DNA from: Breviolum minutum Mf 1.05b.01
Taxonomy: Eukaryota > Sar > Dinophyceae > Suessiales > Symbiodiniaceae
Reading direction: 5' to 3'
Assembly (NCBI GenBank): GCA_000507305.1
Contig: DF240147.1
Location: forward strand, 62,001-126,000
Length of the DNA stretch: 64,000 bases
The notes under the pieces are model-generated. The model was given only the letters and a program-made list of their open reading frames with translations, searched no databases and was not told the DNA's origin. The position numbers and the translations under genes were made by a program. Of the stretch, positions 1 to 10,600 are shown in pieces; the stretch's first letter is position 1; each line of letters opens with the position of its first letter.

Positions 1-1031
1 CTTAAAAACTATAAGTGCAGAAATAGTTTTTGTATAAAACATAAATATATATAGTATATACACAAAACAGATATAGTATATATACATATAATATACATAT
101 ATTTACTATATAGAGAATTTTATGTTTTATATGTTTACCTTTAGTGTCCCAAAGCATTGCCCCGAAACGGATATCGTGGGGACGAGACTGGTGACCCAAA
201 ATCATATGCTGCAACGAGTAAAAATTTAAAACAGGTTTTTTCCTATTTTTCCCTCTTTTGTAAGATGTTTGGCTCCATTTTCCTCCCTTTGTCCTCCCTT
301 CTTGACGCAAAAACCCATCCAAAGCAACGCAGAACGCAAACAACGCAAACAACTCAAACAACTCTCACCGAGGCACGGATTCTGGGCCCAAAATGGCACC
401 CTGGCAGCGGCCCAGAGCAGGGAACACAGGTCGCGATCCGCCGCGCGTTTGGCGCAGAACGAGCGGTCCAAGACCTGGAAGTTTCGGCAGTTTTTTGTCG
501 GTTTTTTGGCGTTTCAAAAAAAAACACGGAGTTTGGAGACCCTTCAAAATAAGGCAAGTTTATGTCCAATGTGAATGTTGAGGTGATTGGAAAGTTGTTG
601 GAAAGTTTATTTATTTAAGTTCCGGGGTCATGGAGACTCGGAAGCTATGTAAGGCCGGCCGAAGCCGTTCCTCCAGTCACGTGGTCACGTTAGAAAAAAA
701 AAATGAAGGAAACATGAAAGGAAAGACAAATGGGAGACTCGGAAGCAGCGAAAAAAACAGCGGTTTTAAGCGAAGGGACGTTGGCAAAGACCTCGTTAGG
801 CCGTTCCAGTTTCGCAAAGGCTTGTGCTACCAGTGCCAGGTCCTTGTTACAAGAAACTGGCCAACTTAAGATTTGGACAACGTAGAACGTCAGAATCTTG
901 CAACAAATTGTTCTGGATAGCAACTTACAGACTTCTCCGTTCATATGCATGCAATCATGCGTTTCGTCTTGCGTCTTTTTAACGTACTTAGAATCTCGCA
1001 GTCTCTGATTGTCATGATTTTCAGGATATTT
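1..1031. other. AT-rich and unassigned sequence
   Basis: The first 140 bases are TA-rich simple sequence. The rest has no open frame with splice signals or a recognisable motif; nothing can be assigned here. Confidence 0.5.
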
Positions 1032-1160
1032 TCATGATTCTCTCAGACCCTCTGCGCGCATAGATGGAGCAACCCTCTGCGCTGCGCATTTAACCCGTCC
1101 AACCCCAGCATCCTGGCAGTTGAAGTCGTGGCTCTTGAAGCGCACGCCTTGCGCCACATC
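1032..1160 (-). CDS. Candidate last exon, unknown protein
   Basis: A strong acceptor (pyrimidine-rich, ending CCGCAG) precedes an open frame of 42 codons that begins DVAQGVRFKSHDFN and ends in TGA. Third codon positions of the first 16 codons are almost all G or C, as expected for a dinoflagellate exon. A GA donor after codon 16 is an alternative end (exon 1113-1160). The opposite strand is also open between 1120 and 1201 with good AG and GT signals (peptide begins EVVALEAHALRH), so the strand is not certain. The minus strand is preferred for codon bias and because the exons at 2045 and 2695 are also on it. The protein is not recognised. Confidence 0.35.
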   Translation of the reverse strand, partial: DVAQGVRFKSHDFNCQDAGVGRVKCAAQRVAPSMRAEGLRES

Positions 1161-2044
1161 CTGCGGAAGGACATGCAAACGAAATACATCCTGGATGGAT
1201 GGTATGATCGGGAATGATATGATGGGACACGTTTACCATGTTTTTCCTTTCCAACACTTGCTGTTTCATGGAAGCGTTTCATCTCGTGTCAACAAACGGT
1301 ATTGACTGGACTTGATATTCCTCCCTTGGGATCTTTTCACTTCGCCTCCAAACAGGGCCAAAGAAACTCTTCTCGAAGCTGCGGTGTGACCTGGTGCCAT
1401 TTGGAACTTGTTGTCCAGACAAAGTCTGAAAGTCTTGAAATATTGAGACTTGCGAAATATGCAATGCATGGCATGCAGTATAGTTATATGCAATACATGA
1501 TAAGTGACACCAATATTCAAATCTGTTGGAAATGTTAGTACATTACAGAATACCTTCGAGACTTAAATCGAAATGATTCAAAAATAAAACATGTTAAAAA
1601 CAAAAAACGCGTCCTTGGTTCCAATTCAGTCCAGGCCTGCCACAAGGTTGACAGGGTCCCAGCAACCATTGCACAGTCGCGGGCCGACGCCAGGTGCAGA
1701 TTTCTGCGCAGGAACGACAGAACCTCAACATCGCACCAACTTCACGAAAATGAACAAAATCATACAAAATGTATGTTGGTCATCTGAGAAGCTTGGTGAA
1801 TTTTTGGATGCGGAACCTTGAAGATTTAGATTCTCTAGCCATCTTTGGGAAAAAAAACACCCTTTCAAGCCCTTTTGGCCTCGATCCACTTTGAGACCAA
1901 CATAGAAACAACGACATGAAAGTGAAGCTAGAGAGAACGACCCAAACTTGCACCAATACAATGAGAAAAATGGATGAACGTGGCAAGTTAAAACATGCCT
2001 TTCAACTGCCACTTTTGGGATGAATGATCCATGGATTGGCATAC

Positions 2045-2104
2045 CGGAGGTGTCTTTGTGCGACCAAGGCTCACAGGAAAATGCTTCTTCGATGGTCTCA
2101 ATCT
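2045..2104 (-). CDS. Candidate internal exon, unknown protein
   Basis: Sixty bases sit between an acceptor ending CCCAG and a GT donor (TCCG|GTATG) and encode a peptide containing IETIEEAFSCEPW. The phases are 1 in and 1 out. It lies on the same strand as the exon at 2695-2793 and may belong to the same gene, but its entry phase does not match that exon directly, so at least one more exon would be needed. No domain is recognised. Confidence 0.35.
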
Positions 2105-2694
2105 CTGGGCGATTCAACGACAGGTCACCATGTCCTGTCGGATTTGACGTAGCTCATAACTCATCACTCGTAGACGTCATGGGAATCGACAGCTTCAATG
2201 AGTTCCAATGTCTCTTCTGACAAGTTGGAAGTACATGGAAGTACATGGAAATATGGCAATCTTCCAACACGCATATACACTTTCCAGATTGCCATGATTT
2301 CATCGGCAAGGCACGATATGTTTTGTGGTCGCTCTAGATCACGTTTTTGGTGTCTACAACTTTCAATTTCATATCGACAATGACCAAATCCGCCTCAAGA
2401 CCTCAAACCCAGCAAAGCGAAACAATTAACACAAACAGTGCCCTACTGCACCTTTCCGAATCAAGGTGTGAAACCTCAACAAAACGCTCCACCCAAACCT
2501 CCGCAAATCCTGCCTGCCACCTGTGCTGCAGCGTGCATAAACTCCGTAGCATCGCGCACCACGGGAGAGGTGGCTTGACCAGAGTCAACTGGCACGTTGA
2601 CATCGCGGCCGCACTATGTCACCATGTCACTATGTCTATGTAGACTATGTAGATTGGATGTAGATCTATGTGGACTACAACCGTGCATTCTTAC

Positions 2695-2793
2695 CCTTAT
2701 ACTCGCTACATCTCGCAGTTGCTTCCCTGTATCGAGATTTTTCTGAAAGACTTCTGTACTGAGTACTGCATAGACCGATGCCCCCATTTCCGC
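2695..2793 (-). CDS. Candidate internal exon, unknown protein
   Basis: Exactly 33 codons lie between a strong acceptor (TTTCTTCACAG) and a GT donor (AAGG|GTAAGA). The peptide, which contains YAVLSTEVFQKNL and LRDVASIR, has ordinary soluble-protein composition. Both splice signals are close to consensus, so this is one of the better exon candidates in the first 3 kb. No family is recognised. Confidence 0.45.
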
Positions 2794-3298
2794 CTGTGAA
2801 GAAAGACTTGGCCACTTCTGCCAGACCACGAAGAGCGCCTTCGTGATCCAAGCAAAGATTCTTCTCCCGCATACCTTTCCGAGAAATCATTCAGTCATCA
2901 TTGGCATTTAGCCATGCATAAGCATTGCATAAGAATGTTGGAAATACGAGGCATACTTTGTGTCCAAACCTCTGACCTTCTCTCAACTTTCAACTACAAA
3001 CCAAAGCTTTTGGTGCGGTGGCTTCGCTGTAACTCAGCACACGACTTTGTAGCAACACTTTGGATGCCGCAGCGACATCACCTGAAGGAAACGCGTTTAG
3101 TCATGGTCGGAATCATTTGATTTCGCAATGCGCAATAAAAAGGAGGTCAACATGAAAATACTCTCATTCTCGTCTTTCAAAACTTCAAAAGAATCACCTA
3201 TTCCACTGAAATTTGATTTTAAAAAAAGCGCCATTTGGAATCTGAGCTGGTTCAAATCATTTGGTCCAAGTTTCTTCATGTTTCCTGGCTTTCATTAG

Positions 3299-3484
3299 AT
3301 TGTTCCTGCCAAGATGCGACCGCTGGTGAAGCTGCTGGAGGAGGACAAGAAGAGCATCAAAGCACGAAGGAATGAGGGTTCACTGCAACCCAATTGCAGG
3401 GCTGCCTGCTGTGGAAACTGCGACTCAGCACATCAACATTGGCGGTTGATGCATGAACTTGACAACAGTCTTTCAACTCAATAA
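3299..3484 (+). CDS. Candidate terminal exon of a host gene
   Basis: A long pyrimidine-rich acceptor ending CATTAG is followed by 61 codons and a TAA stop. The start, IVPAKMRPLVKLLEEDKKS, is a charged helix-like segment; the C-terminal half is Cys/His rich (CCGNCDSAHQH). A GA donor after codon 23 could end the exon earlier. The copia target duplication begins at 3498, only 14 bases past the stop, so the retrotransposon sits in what would be the 3' untranslated region, in antisense orientation. The function is unknown. Confidence 0.45.
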   Translation: MVPAKMRPLVKLLEEDKKSIKARRNEGSLQPNCRAACCGNCDSAHQHWRLMHELDNSLSTQ

Positions 3485-3497
3485 TCTTAAAAATTAG

Positions 3498-3502
3498 ATT
3501 GT
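3498..3502. repeat. Target site duplication of the copia element, left
   Basis: ATTGT here is repeated exactly at 11852-11856, directly outside the two LTRs. Five bases is the usual duplication length for Ty1/copia integration. Confidence 0.85.
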
Positions 3503-3636
3503 TTGAAAACTGAAGCGGCCAAACTCTAGCGCCTCTTTTGGCACCACATGCGCTTGAGCCACAGTCAGGTGGCGATCTCATCAAGTTGGCAAATGTCATG
3601 CCCAGTGCAAATGCATGTTCCTAGATGGATTTCACA
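3503..3636 (-). repeat. 3' LTR of the copia element
   Basis: Its 134 bases match 11718-11851 without a difference that I can see. Read on the minus strand it starts TGTGAAATCC and ends TTTTCAA; the ends are imperfect inverted repeats. The shared block is 136 bp because two bases beyond the LTR match by chance. The stop codon of the pol frame (3632-3634) lies inside the LTR's first five bases. Confidence 0.93.
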
Positions 3637-6600
3637 CCCCTATATTCTCTTCTGGGCATGCACCATCTGTTGGAACCTTGAATTGAAACTGCAGCCATCC
3701 GGACGTCATGGTATCGATCAGCTGGGAGCACTTCATATGCTTGGTGAGTCCATCGGCTAACATGGTGGCTGTGTCCACCCACTTGCAGTCGATTGTTCTC
3801 TCACTTGGCAGTTGATCTTCATAGACTGGATTGCCCACCAGCTGATGTTTGCCACGCCATAGATCTTGTCGAAGGCTGGTGAGGTCAATGGCAAGACGTT
3901 TGTCATTGACATCCGAACTTCCGGACCGCTGCAGATGATCACTAAGTGATCGACAGTCCGTGTACCAAATGACACGTAGGTGATCCATTCCGGGCACCAG
4001 ATTGTCAATTGGCTTCGGATTGACGGCCAGGTTCTTGACAACATGAAGTAGTTGTCTCACGTGCTCTGCTTCTTCTGCTCCAAGTTGAAGGGATATAGTT
4101 TCCGACTGAAGCGTGCTACGGCAAACACGCTTGATCACACTTGAAGTCCATTGAAGCATATGGATCCGACCAACTCCTGACTGGATAAAGTCGGGATGAG
4201 CCAATGCCAGGATTCTTCCAGATTGCGAGCGATGACCACTCACAGTCTTCTCTCCTGTTGCCTCCACGCTAGCTCCAAAGCTAGCGTCATTGATGCATAG
4301 AATCACCGCCTCGTCAAAGTTCATCTCTCCAGAGGCATAGTAGATGCCACGCTCCTTCGTCTTGAGGGCATAGCTGAGCAATTTGTTGGCCACAATCAAG
4401 TCTTCCACTCTTGCATTCTGTTGGAAGGACTGCAACTGATTGACCTGGAACGAAAGGTCAGGTCGACATACCCTTGCCAGCCAACTCAAGCTTCCGACCA
4501 CTGAACGAAGTTGGCTCACCTCTTGGGCAGTTGCAGCTTCTGCACGTTGTCCTTTTCGTGAGGGATGCACATAGATAGCCTTGGTTCTATCCAAGACACT
4601 TGGGCAGGTCAGGTAAAGTCCATCCTTCTGCTGCTTGATGATACGGCCACAGAACTTGAACTCTTCACTGGCTGTTGTGCGGAAGTTGTAGTGCTTCTGA
4701 ACTTCCGACATGACCTGATCCATTTCTTTTCCACCACACCAAAGCAGGTCATCCACATGTGTCCCCAAAAGGCCACGAACATGACCAGGTTCTCCAGGTA
4801 GAAAGTATGCTGAAGCCTCAGTGCAGATCTCCTTCAGGCCACATTGAATCAAAGAGTCATGAAGACCCTTCCAAAATCCTCTGGGTGCATCTCGAGTGCC
4901 ATAGACACTCTTCTCGCAAAGCATAAGGCTTCCCACGGCCACATCATCATCTGGAACTCCACCATCAGGAAGCTTCAAAGCAAGCATCCGAGTGATGCCT
5001 GTGCCTTGCAGGAAGGCTGCTGAAATGTCTCCTCCTCGTAGTGGTTGTTTGGTGCAGGCTGAGAAGGAAATGATAAGGTTGAGGAACAGCTGAGACGAGG
5101 TAGGACTGTCAGTCCGAAGGTTGTTGTTTCTCTCAAGGTCACCCCGAGCAACAAGTCGTGACTTGTAGATGGGGTCTTCATTCACCTCCGCCTTGTCCGT
5201 GTCCACCCAACGGGTAGGCAGTATCTCCATCTCAGGATTGTTCTTCAAAACTTCTTCTACTTCATCTGGAGGAATAATTTTCACAGCACTGAATTGCTTC
5301 CAATTGTTCCACTCCTTGAGACGGCTCTTCTCAAGTTCTTGCTTCACCTTGTCCTCGGATTTGTTGAAGTTGAGTTCACGGCCAGCTCCTGTCTGTCTCT
5401 TCTTCTTGAAAACTCGTCTCGCCAAGAAGCCATAAAAGTGCAACGATTGGCGATATTGAAGATCCTTCACAAAGAGAGCTTCATCCTCTGGAATTGGGAT
5501 CCGTATCGGATCTCTTGCAGGAGGTGACCTTGATCGTGTTGTTCTGGGATAAGGTGTAGCAGGACGTGGTATGCCATCCAACTGATCCACTGACCTCCTC
5601 AAAGCTGCGGTGAGTCCTCCATCTCCAAGTCCAGGTGGATGTTGAGGTACTTGTCCAACCGGAGGTTGAGGTAAATCTTCAGTCATCTGTCGGGATGGTG
5701 CAGCCTCTGACTCTGGTTGCTCCAATGGCACCGGCACGGGTATGAACTCTTGGTCCTCCATCATCTGCAGGTCATTCGCAGTCTCATCTTGATTAGGCAA
5801 TTGAGGTGTTTCTTGATCTTCAGGAACAGCCGGTTGAGGTCCAACTGCAGGTCCAGGTTCTGAAGGCAAGTCGATGTAGGAAGGCTGTTGGTCTTCTTCT
5901 TGTCCAACTCCTGGAACCATCAAGTCCTCCACAAAAGGTGTCTCCTGCTCTTCCGCATCGGCAGTCAATTCCCTCTTTCTCTTCCTAACAGGCCTCAATT
6001 CCAAAACCTGTTTGGCAAGAACTTCTGAAGTGGTAGCTGGACGAAGTTGATTTTCAGCCACCACAATGGGAATGCCACCGTGAACCACCCACAGAGTTGA
6101 GCGACCTTCACGTCCAATAACTCTCCCAGGGCCATGCCATCTTCCACGACGATGAAAACACACCAAATCTCCTGGAACATAGGGACCACGAAGTGGGACG
6201 GCTTTTCGAAGTAGTGCCGCCCTGATGCGGCGAGAGCTGTCTGCTTTTGCAAATGCCACCTTTGCTGCTTGACGGATTTCCAGCTGTCTGCTGAAAACAT
6301 CCTCAGGTTCTTGAACTTCTTCTTGTACTCCAAGGTCCTGTCCTTCAGCATGCTCTGAAGTCAAAGAGGTCACTTCACGTGGAAGTTTTCCCAACACCCA
6401 TTGGATAGGTGTGAATCCATGGTGATTGATGCGGCAGTTCTTGACCATGGCAACTTCTGAAATCAGCATCTTGATGTCCTGGACGCCGATGATCTGTCTC
6501 TCCTCAATGGCAGCCTTAAGAATCTCTTTGAAGATACCACCCTGACGTTCCGTCCTACCAATCTGGTAGGGTGCCTCCAATCCAGCATACCTCAGTTGAA

Positions 6601-6943
6601 TGCCATGGATCCTCAGTAGATCCTTCACTCTTCCTTGATTGTGCACCCCACGATCGCAGGTGAAGAACTGAGGTGCACCATAGGGCTGTAGCCAACCATT
6701 GAGGATCATCTCGGCACAAACTCCACTTCTTGGAACTCCACCAGTTGCCACCCACCATGCTTGATGAAACAAGGTTCCCAGGCACAACATAGAGAGCACC
6801 GTATGACGGTTTCCAGCTGAATCATGAATCTCAAAGCAGTCCACAGAGACCTCATGGTTGAAGATAAGCTTGCTGGGCTCCTTGACGGTAGGTGGTCTTT
6901 GGATAGGGACAGGTCTCACAAGCAAAATGCCTGGATGCTTCAA
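3632..6943 (-). CDS. pol: copia pol: integrase core, reverse transcriptase, RNase H
   Basis: This 1103-residue open segment carries the replication enzymes. The integrase catalytic core shows D35 (VDCFEIHD), D97 (FTCDRG) and E132 (GRTERQGG), fitting the DDE triad. A proline- and acid-rich linker (about 330-490) follows. Reverse transcriptase runs from about 550 to 800, with ISAAFLQG and the catalytic HVDDLL (D731, D732) in place of YVDD. RNase H follows, with INDASFG (D886), TLQSETI (E948), YTDCRS (D996) and the WVDTATMLADGLTK tail typical of copia. The frame continues the zinc-binding part of integrase after a single-base shift at 6906-6908. Its first methionine is internal and not a real start; the product should be part of one gag-pol polyprotein. 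Confidence 0.92.
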   Translation of the reverse strand: MKHPGILLVRPVPIQRPPTVKEPSKLIFNHEVSVDCFEIHDSAGNRHTVLSMLCLGTLFHQAWWVATGGVPRSGVCAEMILNGWLQPYGAPQFFTCDRGVHNQGRVKDLLRIHGIQLRYAGLEAPYQIGRTERQGGIFKEILKAAIEERQIIGVQDIKMLISEVAMVKNCRINHHGFTPIQWVLGKLPREVTSLTSEHAEGQDLGVQEEVQEPEDVFSRQLEIRQAAKVAFAKADSSRRIRAALLRKAVPLRGPYVPGDLVCFHRRGRWHGPGRVIGREGRSTLWVVHGGIPIVVAENQLRPATTSEVLAKQVLELRPVRKRKRELTADAEEQETPFVEDLMVPGVGQEEDQQPSYIDLPSEPGPAVGPQPAVPEDQETPQLPNQDETANDLQMMEDQEFIPVPVPLEQPESEAAPSRQMTEDLPQPPVGQVPQHPPGLGDGGLTAALRRSVDQLDGIPRPATPYPRTTRSRSPPARDPIRIPIPEDEALFVKDLQYRQSLHFYGFLARRVFKKKRQTGAGRELNFNKSEDKVKQELEKSRLKEWNNWKQFSAVKIIPPDEVEEVLKNNPEMEILPTRWVDTDKAEVNEDPIYKSRLVARGDLERNNNLRTDSPTSSQLFLNLIISFSACTKQPLRGGDISAAFLQGTGITRMLALKLPDGGVPDDDVAVGSLMLCEKSVYGTRDAPRGFWKGLHDSLIQCGLKEICTEASAYFLPGEPGHVRGLLGTHVDDLLWCGGKEMDQVMSEVQKHYNFRTTASEEFKFCGRIIKQQKDGLYLTCPSVLDRTKAIYVHPSRKGQRAEAATAQEVSQLRSVVGSLSWLARVCRPDLSFQVNQLQSFQQNARVEDLIVANKLLSYALKTKERGIYYASGEMNFDEAVILCINDASFGASVEATGEKTVSGHRSQSGRILALAHPDFIQSGVGRIHMLQWTSSVIKRVCRSTLQSETISLQLGAEEAEHVRQLLHVVKNLAVNPKPIDNLVPGMDHLRVIWYTDCRSLSDHLQRSGSSDVNDKRLAIDLTSLRQDLWRGKHQLVGNPVYEDQLPSERTIDCKWVDTATMLADGLTKHMKCSQLIDTMTSGWLQFQFKVPTDGACPEENIGV
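3637..3653 (-). promoter_or_regulatory. Polypurine tract
   Basis: Directly before the 3' LTR the minus strand reads AGAAGAGAATATAGGGG. A purine-rich stretch ending in GGGG next to the LTR TG is the standard plus-strand priming site of LTR retrotransposons. It also codes for the last residues of the polyprotein. Confidence 0.8.
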
Positions 6944-7109
6944 GTGCCTTTGCTGATGCTCCTGCTGTCCTCAGCAGTTGAAGCATTGAGGCATTGCTTC
7001 CATGTCCAGCCATGTGATGGAGGCGACGAAGGGCAATGCGAATGTCCTTGGGCACCTGCAACCACTTCCTCTTCCGTTCCACTTCCATCTCCATGAGCTG
7101 AGTAGGGGG
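6906..7109 (-). CDS. pol: copia pol segment: integrase zinc-binding domain
   Basis: This short frame carries the HHCC zinc-binding module of integrase: RRLHHMAGH supplies the histidines and FACETC the cysteines. It joins upstream coding at a run of five G/C bases (7105-7109) and downstream coding at a run of three (6906-6908). In each case, removing one base would restore one frame. The frame itself is open from 7286 to 6852, but only this middle part resembles the family. The two breaks in short homopolymers suggest sequencing or replication slippage rather than programmed frameshifting. Confidence 0.8.
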
Positions 7110-7640
7110 AGTCCATCTCTTCCATCTGCTCTTGTCGTTGTAGTTCATGGTCATCAATGGCAGTGGAAGGAGCAGTGGTTCTTGCCATATCTTGTTCATT
7201 GTGAACATAGTCCAAGGTGCCAAGATCGAATTCCTTGGGCTGCTCCAACTCCTCCTCCATGTTAGCCTCCACATGAAAGGCTGCATTCATAGTTCGCTCT
7301 TGGAGCTCTTCCAGAAATCCATACAACATCGCCTTGCACAAAAGGACGGGCCATTGCTGAGCTTTCTTGGTTCGACTCCCTCCTTCAAGTGGTTGATGTG
7401 CATGAAGTCCATCACATCGCTGTTGAAGTCGAAGTTTCACCGGCTTAGAAGCCGTCAGGAATCCTGTGGGTTTGTAGTGAAGATCTCCTGTTTGGTGATC
7501 ACGAAGTCCAAAAGAGCATTGATCACCACGAACCAATTCCAAAGGTTCTAAGGTCTCCGAGTCGATGGGACCTTCACCAATCAGCTTTGAGATACAAAGT
7601 GTGCTGACTCCAAAGCTCACTTCCCCAGGGATTCTCCAAC
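7105..7640 (-). CDS. copia pol segment: C-terminal half of methyltransferase-like domain
   Basis: This frame continues the methyltransferase-like region after a +1 shift between about 7640 and 7600. Visible conserved features are LVRGDQCSFGL, a KPTGFLTAS segment, and a Cys-x-Gly-x-His-x-His stretch (CDGLHAHQPL). It ends with a PVLLCKAML helix and an acidic linker leading to the integrase zinc module. I know similar segments from other dinoflagellate copia polyproteins. The activity is inferred only from the upstream half (see 7574-11071). The frame is open from 7662 to 6940; the outer parts are out-of-frame overlap. Confidence 0.7.
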
Positions 7641-10600
7641 AGAACTTTTCTGCCCCGTGCAAGACGTTGCTTTATAATCTTCTTCACCCATTGAAGACAT
7701 GGGTACCAAGCATCACGTTGACCCTGGATGTAGTCATGAGTCTCAGGGCTTCGAGTCATGTTCAGGCGACTCCAACTTCCCCAAGGTGCGCACTCAGCTG
7801 CGAAGGTAAGGCAAAAGGGATCAAGCCTCTCGATGTCCTCCTCGATCTTCGATCTGACCTTAGGATTGAGAAGGTCAGCGCCATCAATCTTGATGTCCAC
7901 GGGTGCAGCCACGGGGAGTTGCATTGAAAGAGCAAGTGAAGTCAAAACAGCTGCACCGGCGAAGATCTCCATGAGAAAAACCTTGCACCCTTTTGGAAGT
8001 GGTGGATGTTGATCCTTCCTCAAAGTTGACCAAAGTCCCCAATCAGCAGCCTTCACCTCATTGATGGATGAATCCAGATACTTCTTCTGATTCCTGGTCA
8101 AGGTCTTTCGGGGTTCATCCTCAATGATCAGGAAGGTTTCAGTCTCCTCCGGAACCGCAAGGTCTGGTGAACTTGCCGATGTCATAGGAGCTGCTGTTGA
8201 GGTTGGTGACCGCTCGGTGTCCTCCAGGGTTGCTGGTGCATGATCCACACCATCCGGACTCGCACCCAAAGTCAAAAGGGCAAGCTCGGATGGTATGAGT
8301 CGAATGCCCAAAAGTCCATTGATCTCAGCAACCTTGAGGTATCCATTAAGTCGGCTGCTAAACACCTTGTCACCAGTATCTGCCAACTGAACGCTGAGTC
8401 CTAACTTTCTCTGATCCGCAATGGAAAGTAGGAGAGGTGCTTCACTATCCTTGAGTTCAGTTGACTTCAAGTCACCAACAGCCAAGCCACCATCTTCCAG
8501 CTCAAAGCAAACATTCATATGACGAACGCCATTGGTGTTGACGATGCCGCCAATGCCCTTAAAGCTGGTACTGCATTGATCGTCCAAAGGGATCTCAGGT
8601 GTTGAAGTGGCAATCTGAAATCGACGAAGCCACTTTTCTCTATGACAGGTCTTATTGCAACCCAAGTCCAAGATCGCAATAAGATCCGTCTCGGAGTGAA
8701 TCTCACCAGGCTCTTCCGATGCTGGTGATTCAGAATTGTCATCTTCAATGGCCATATAGCTGGTGTGGGTCTTTTCACGCTTCTTCTGACGGAAATATTC
8801 ACAGAGCTCCTTAAGTCCACGGCAAGAGTCTGTGCAAACGTTCTCCTCACACCACTTCACATAGCCAGGACTGCCATAGGCTTCGGCAAAGGTACGACCC
8901 TTGTACTCTCCAAAGTTGACCACCTTGTAGTCCTTGGGATGGCTTCCAAGGGAGTCTGGGTCAGTCCTTGATTGAGCTTCACTTGGATTGGGCCTCGTTG
9001 AAGTGGTAGTCAAGCTGGTTCCGGCAATGACAGCATCCAGGATGCGATGAAGATCCCCAGGCCCAAGTTCAGCTGCTCCTTCTTGATCTCCCATACAGGT
9101 GTGGAACATCTGAGCTGCCTTGTTGGAATTCCCAATTGGTTGCAAAGAAGACTGTCCAGAACTGGGCTTTGAACTCCTTGTCTTAGCACCTGGTCGACGA
9201 ATTCCAGATTGACCATCACGATAAAACCCAGAGGTGCTGAAACCACAGTCCTTGCAGGTGTTCTTCCATTGATGTCCGTTGCTGCCTTGCCAGCTCACAT
9301 TGTGATGTTCACAGGTAGAAGGGGTAGTCCCGGTTGAGGTGGTAGGCACCGACGTTATCTTCGGTTGCTCCTTGGGTTCTTTCTTGATAACCTTGTGACA
9401 GTCCAAGCACGTCTCCATGTAGTAGTACTTGTTGGTTCCCTTCTTGGTGATCCTCTTGTGTTCACACCCTCCACCTGATGCCACCACAGCCACAGCAGTC
9501 GTAGTAGAACTCGGCATGGGTCCTGAAGTCTGCAAAACAGCAGCGGCAGGCAAAGGTGGAGTAGGCCTTGAATCTGGTAGGCGAGGTTCACCTTGAAGTT
9601 GTTTCTGATGCCATCGTTGGAGGTTTGCAGCATCGCTTTCAGTGAAGAGGGGATGCCCCGGCACAAACTCACTCCAACGTTCTTGGTATGCATCACGGTA
9701 TTCTGCTGTGTCACGTTGATCTTGTGGCACCTTCTCAAGATACTCATCCAAGTATCGATGACGAGCCTCGGTGGTTGCTGCATCCCGGATTGGGACAACA
9801 TAGCCTTCGCTGGTTCGAACATAGCCAGGTGCAATAGGTTCCTGGCCATAGACATCCGCAATCTCATAGGATGTCACTCCTTTCACAACTTCGATTTCAT
9901 CAAAGCCGGAAGCCACAGGTTGGTTGGCCTCCTCATCCACTTCCATGTTGGCCAGCACGTTGAAAACAGCTCCAAGCACTGGGTCTTGTTGTTGAAGAGC
10001 AACACCTTGATCCAAAGCTCGCCGCAGCAGTAGGTCCTCCGCTGAAGGGTCTTGCTGTGGTGAGTGAACAACTGCATGGCGTTGCTGCTGGGCTTGCATG
10101 CGGCTGACCTCTCGAAGTTGTTGAGCTCGTTGCAAAGTCTCCTGATCCAAAAGACCAAGAAAACCAGGTTGTCCAACCTGAGGTGCAGCTGCCATAGAGC
10201 TCGTTGATGAAGACGCCATAGTGCTCGACAGTCTCATAGGGCTCGACAATGATGAAGGTGGTGGAACCTGTGCTCCTCCACGCTCCAAAGCCATTCCAGC
10301 AAAGCGTTGCGTTGGTCCCTGGTCTTCAGGCTTCTCTTCACCCATGGAAAAGTAAACCACTCGTGGCTTTTGCTTTCCATCTCGCTTGCCTCCTCCTGCG
10401 CTGGTAGAAGACGACCCTTTTGAAGTAGTCGAAGATCCTTTGCGTGCTCCACTGCCAAAACTCTTCCTAGGGCTTTTCGGACACTGTGGGTCACCACTCC
10501 AATGTCCTTTGGCTCCACAACGTCGACATTCAGTTTTGGCCTTAAGTTGGGCCAAACGGGCTTTTCGTTCTTGAAAGCTCACCTGTCCAGAAATGTCGAA

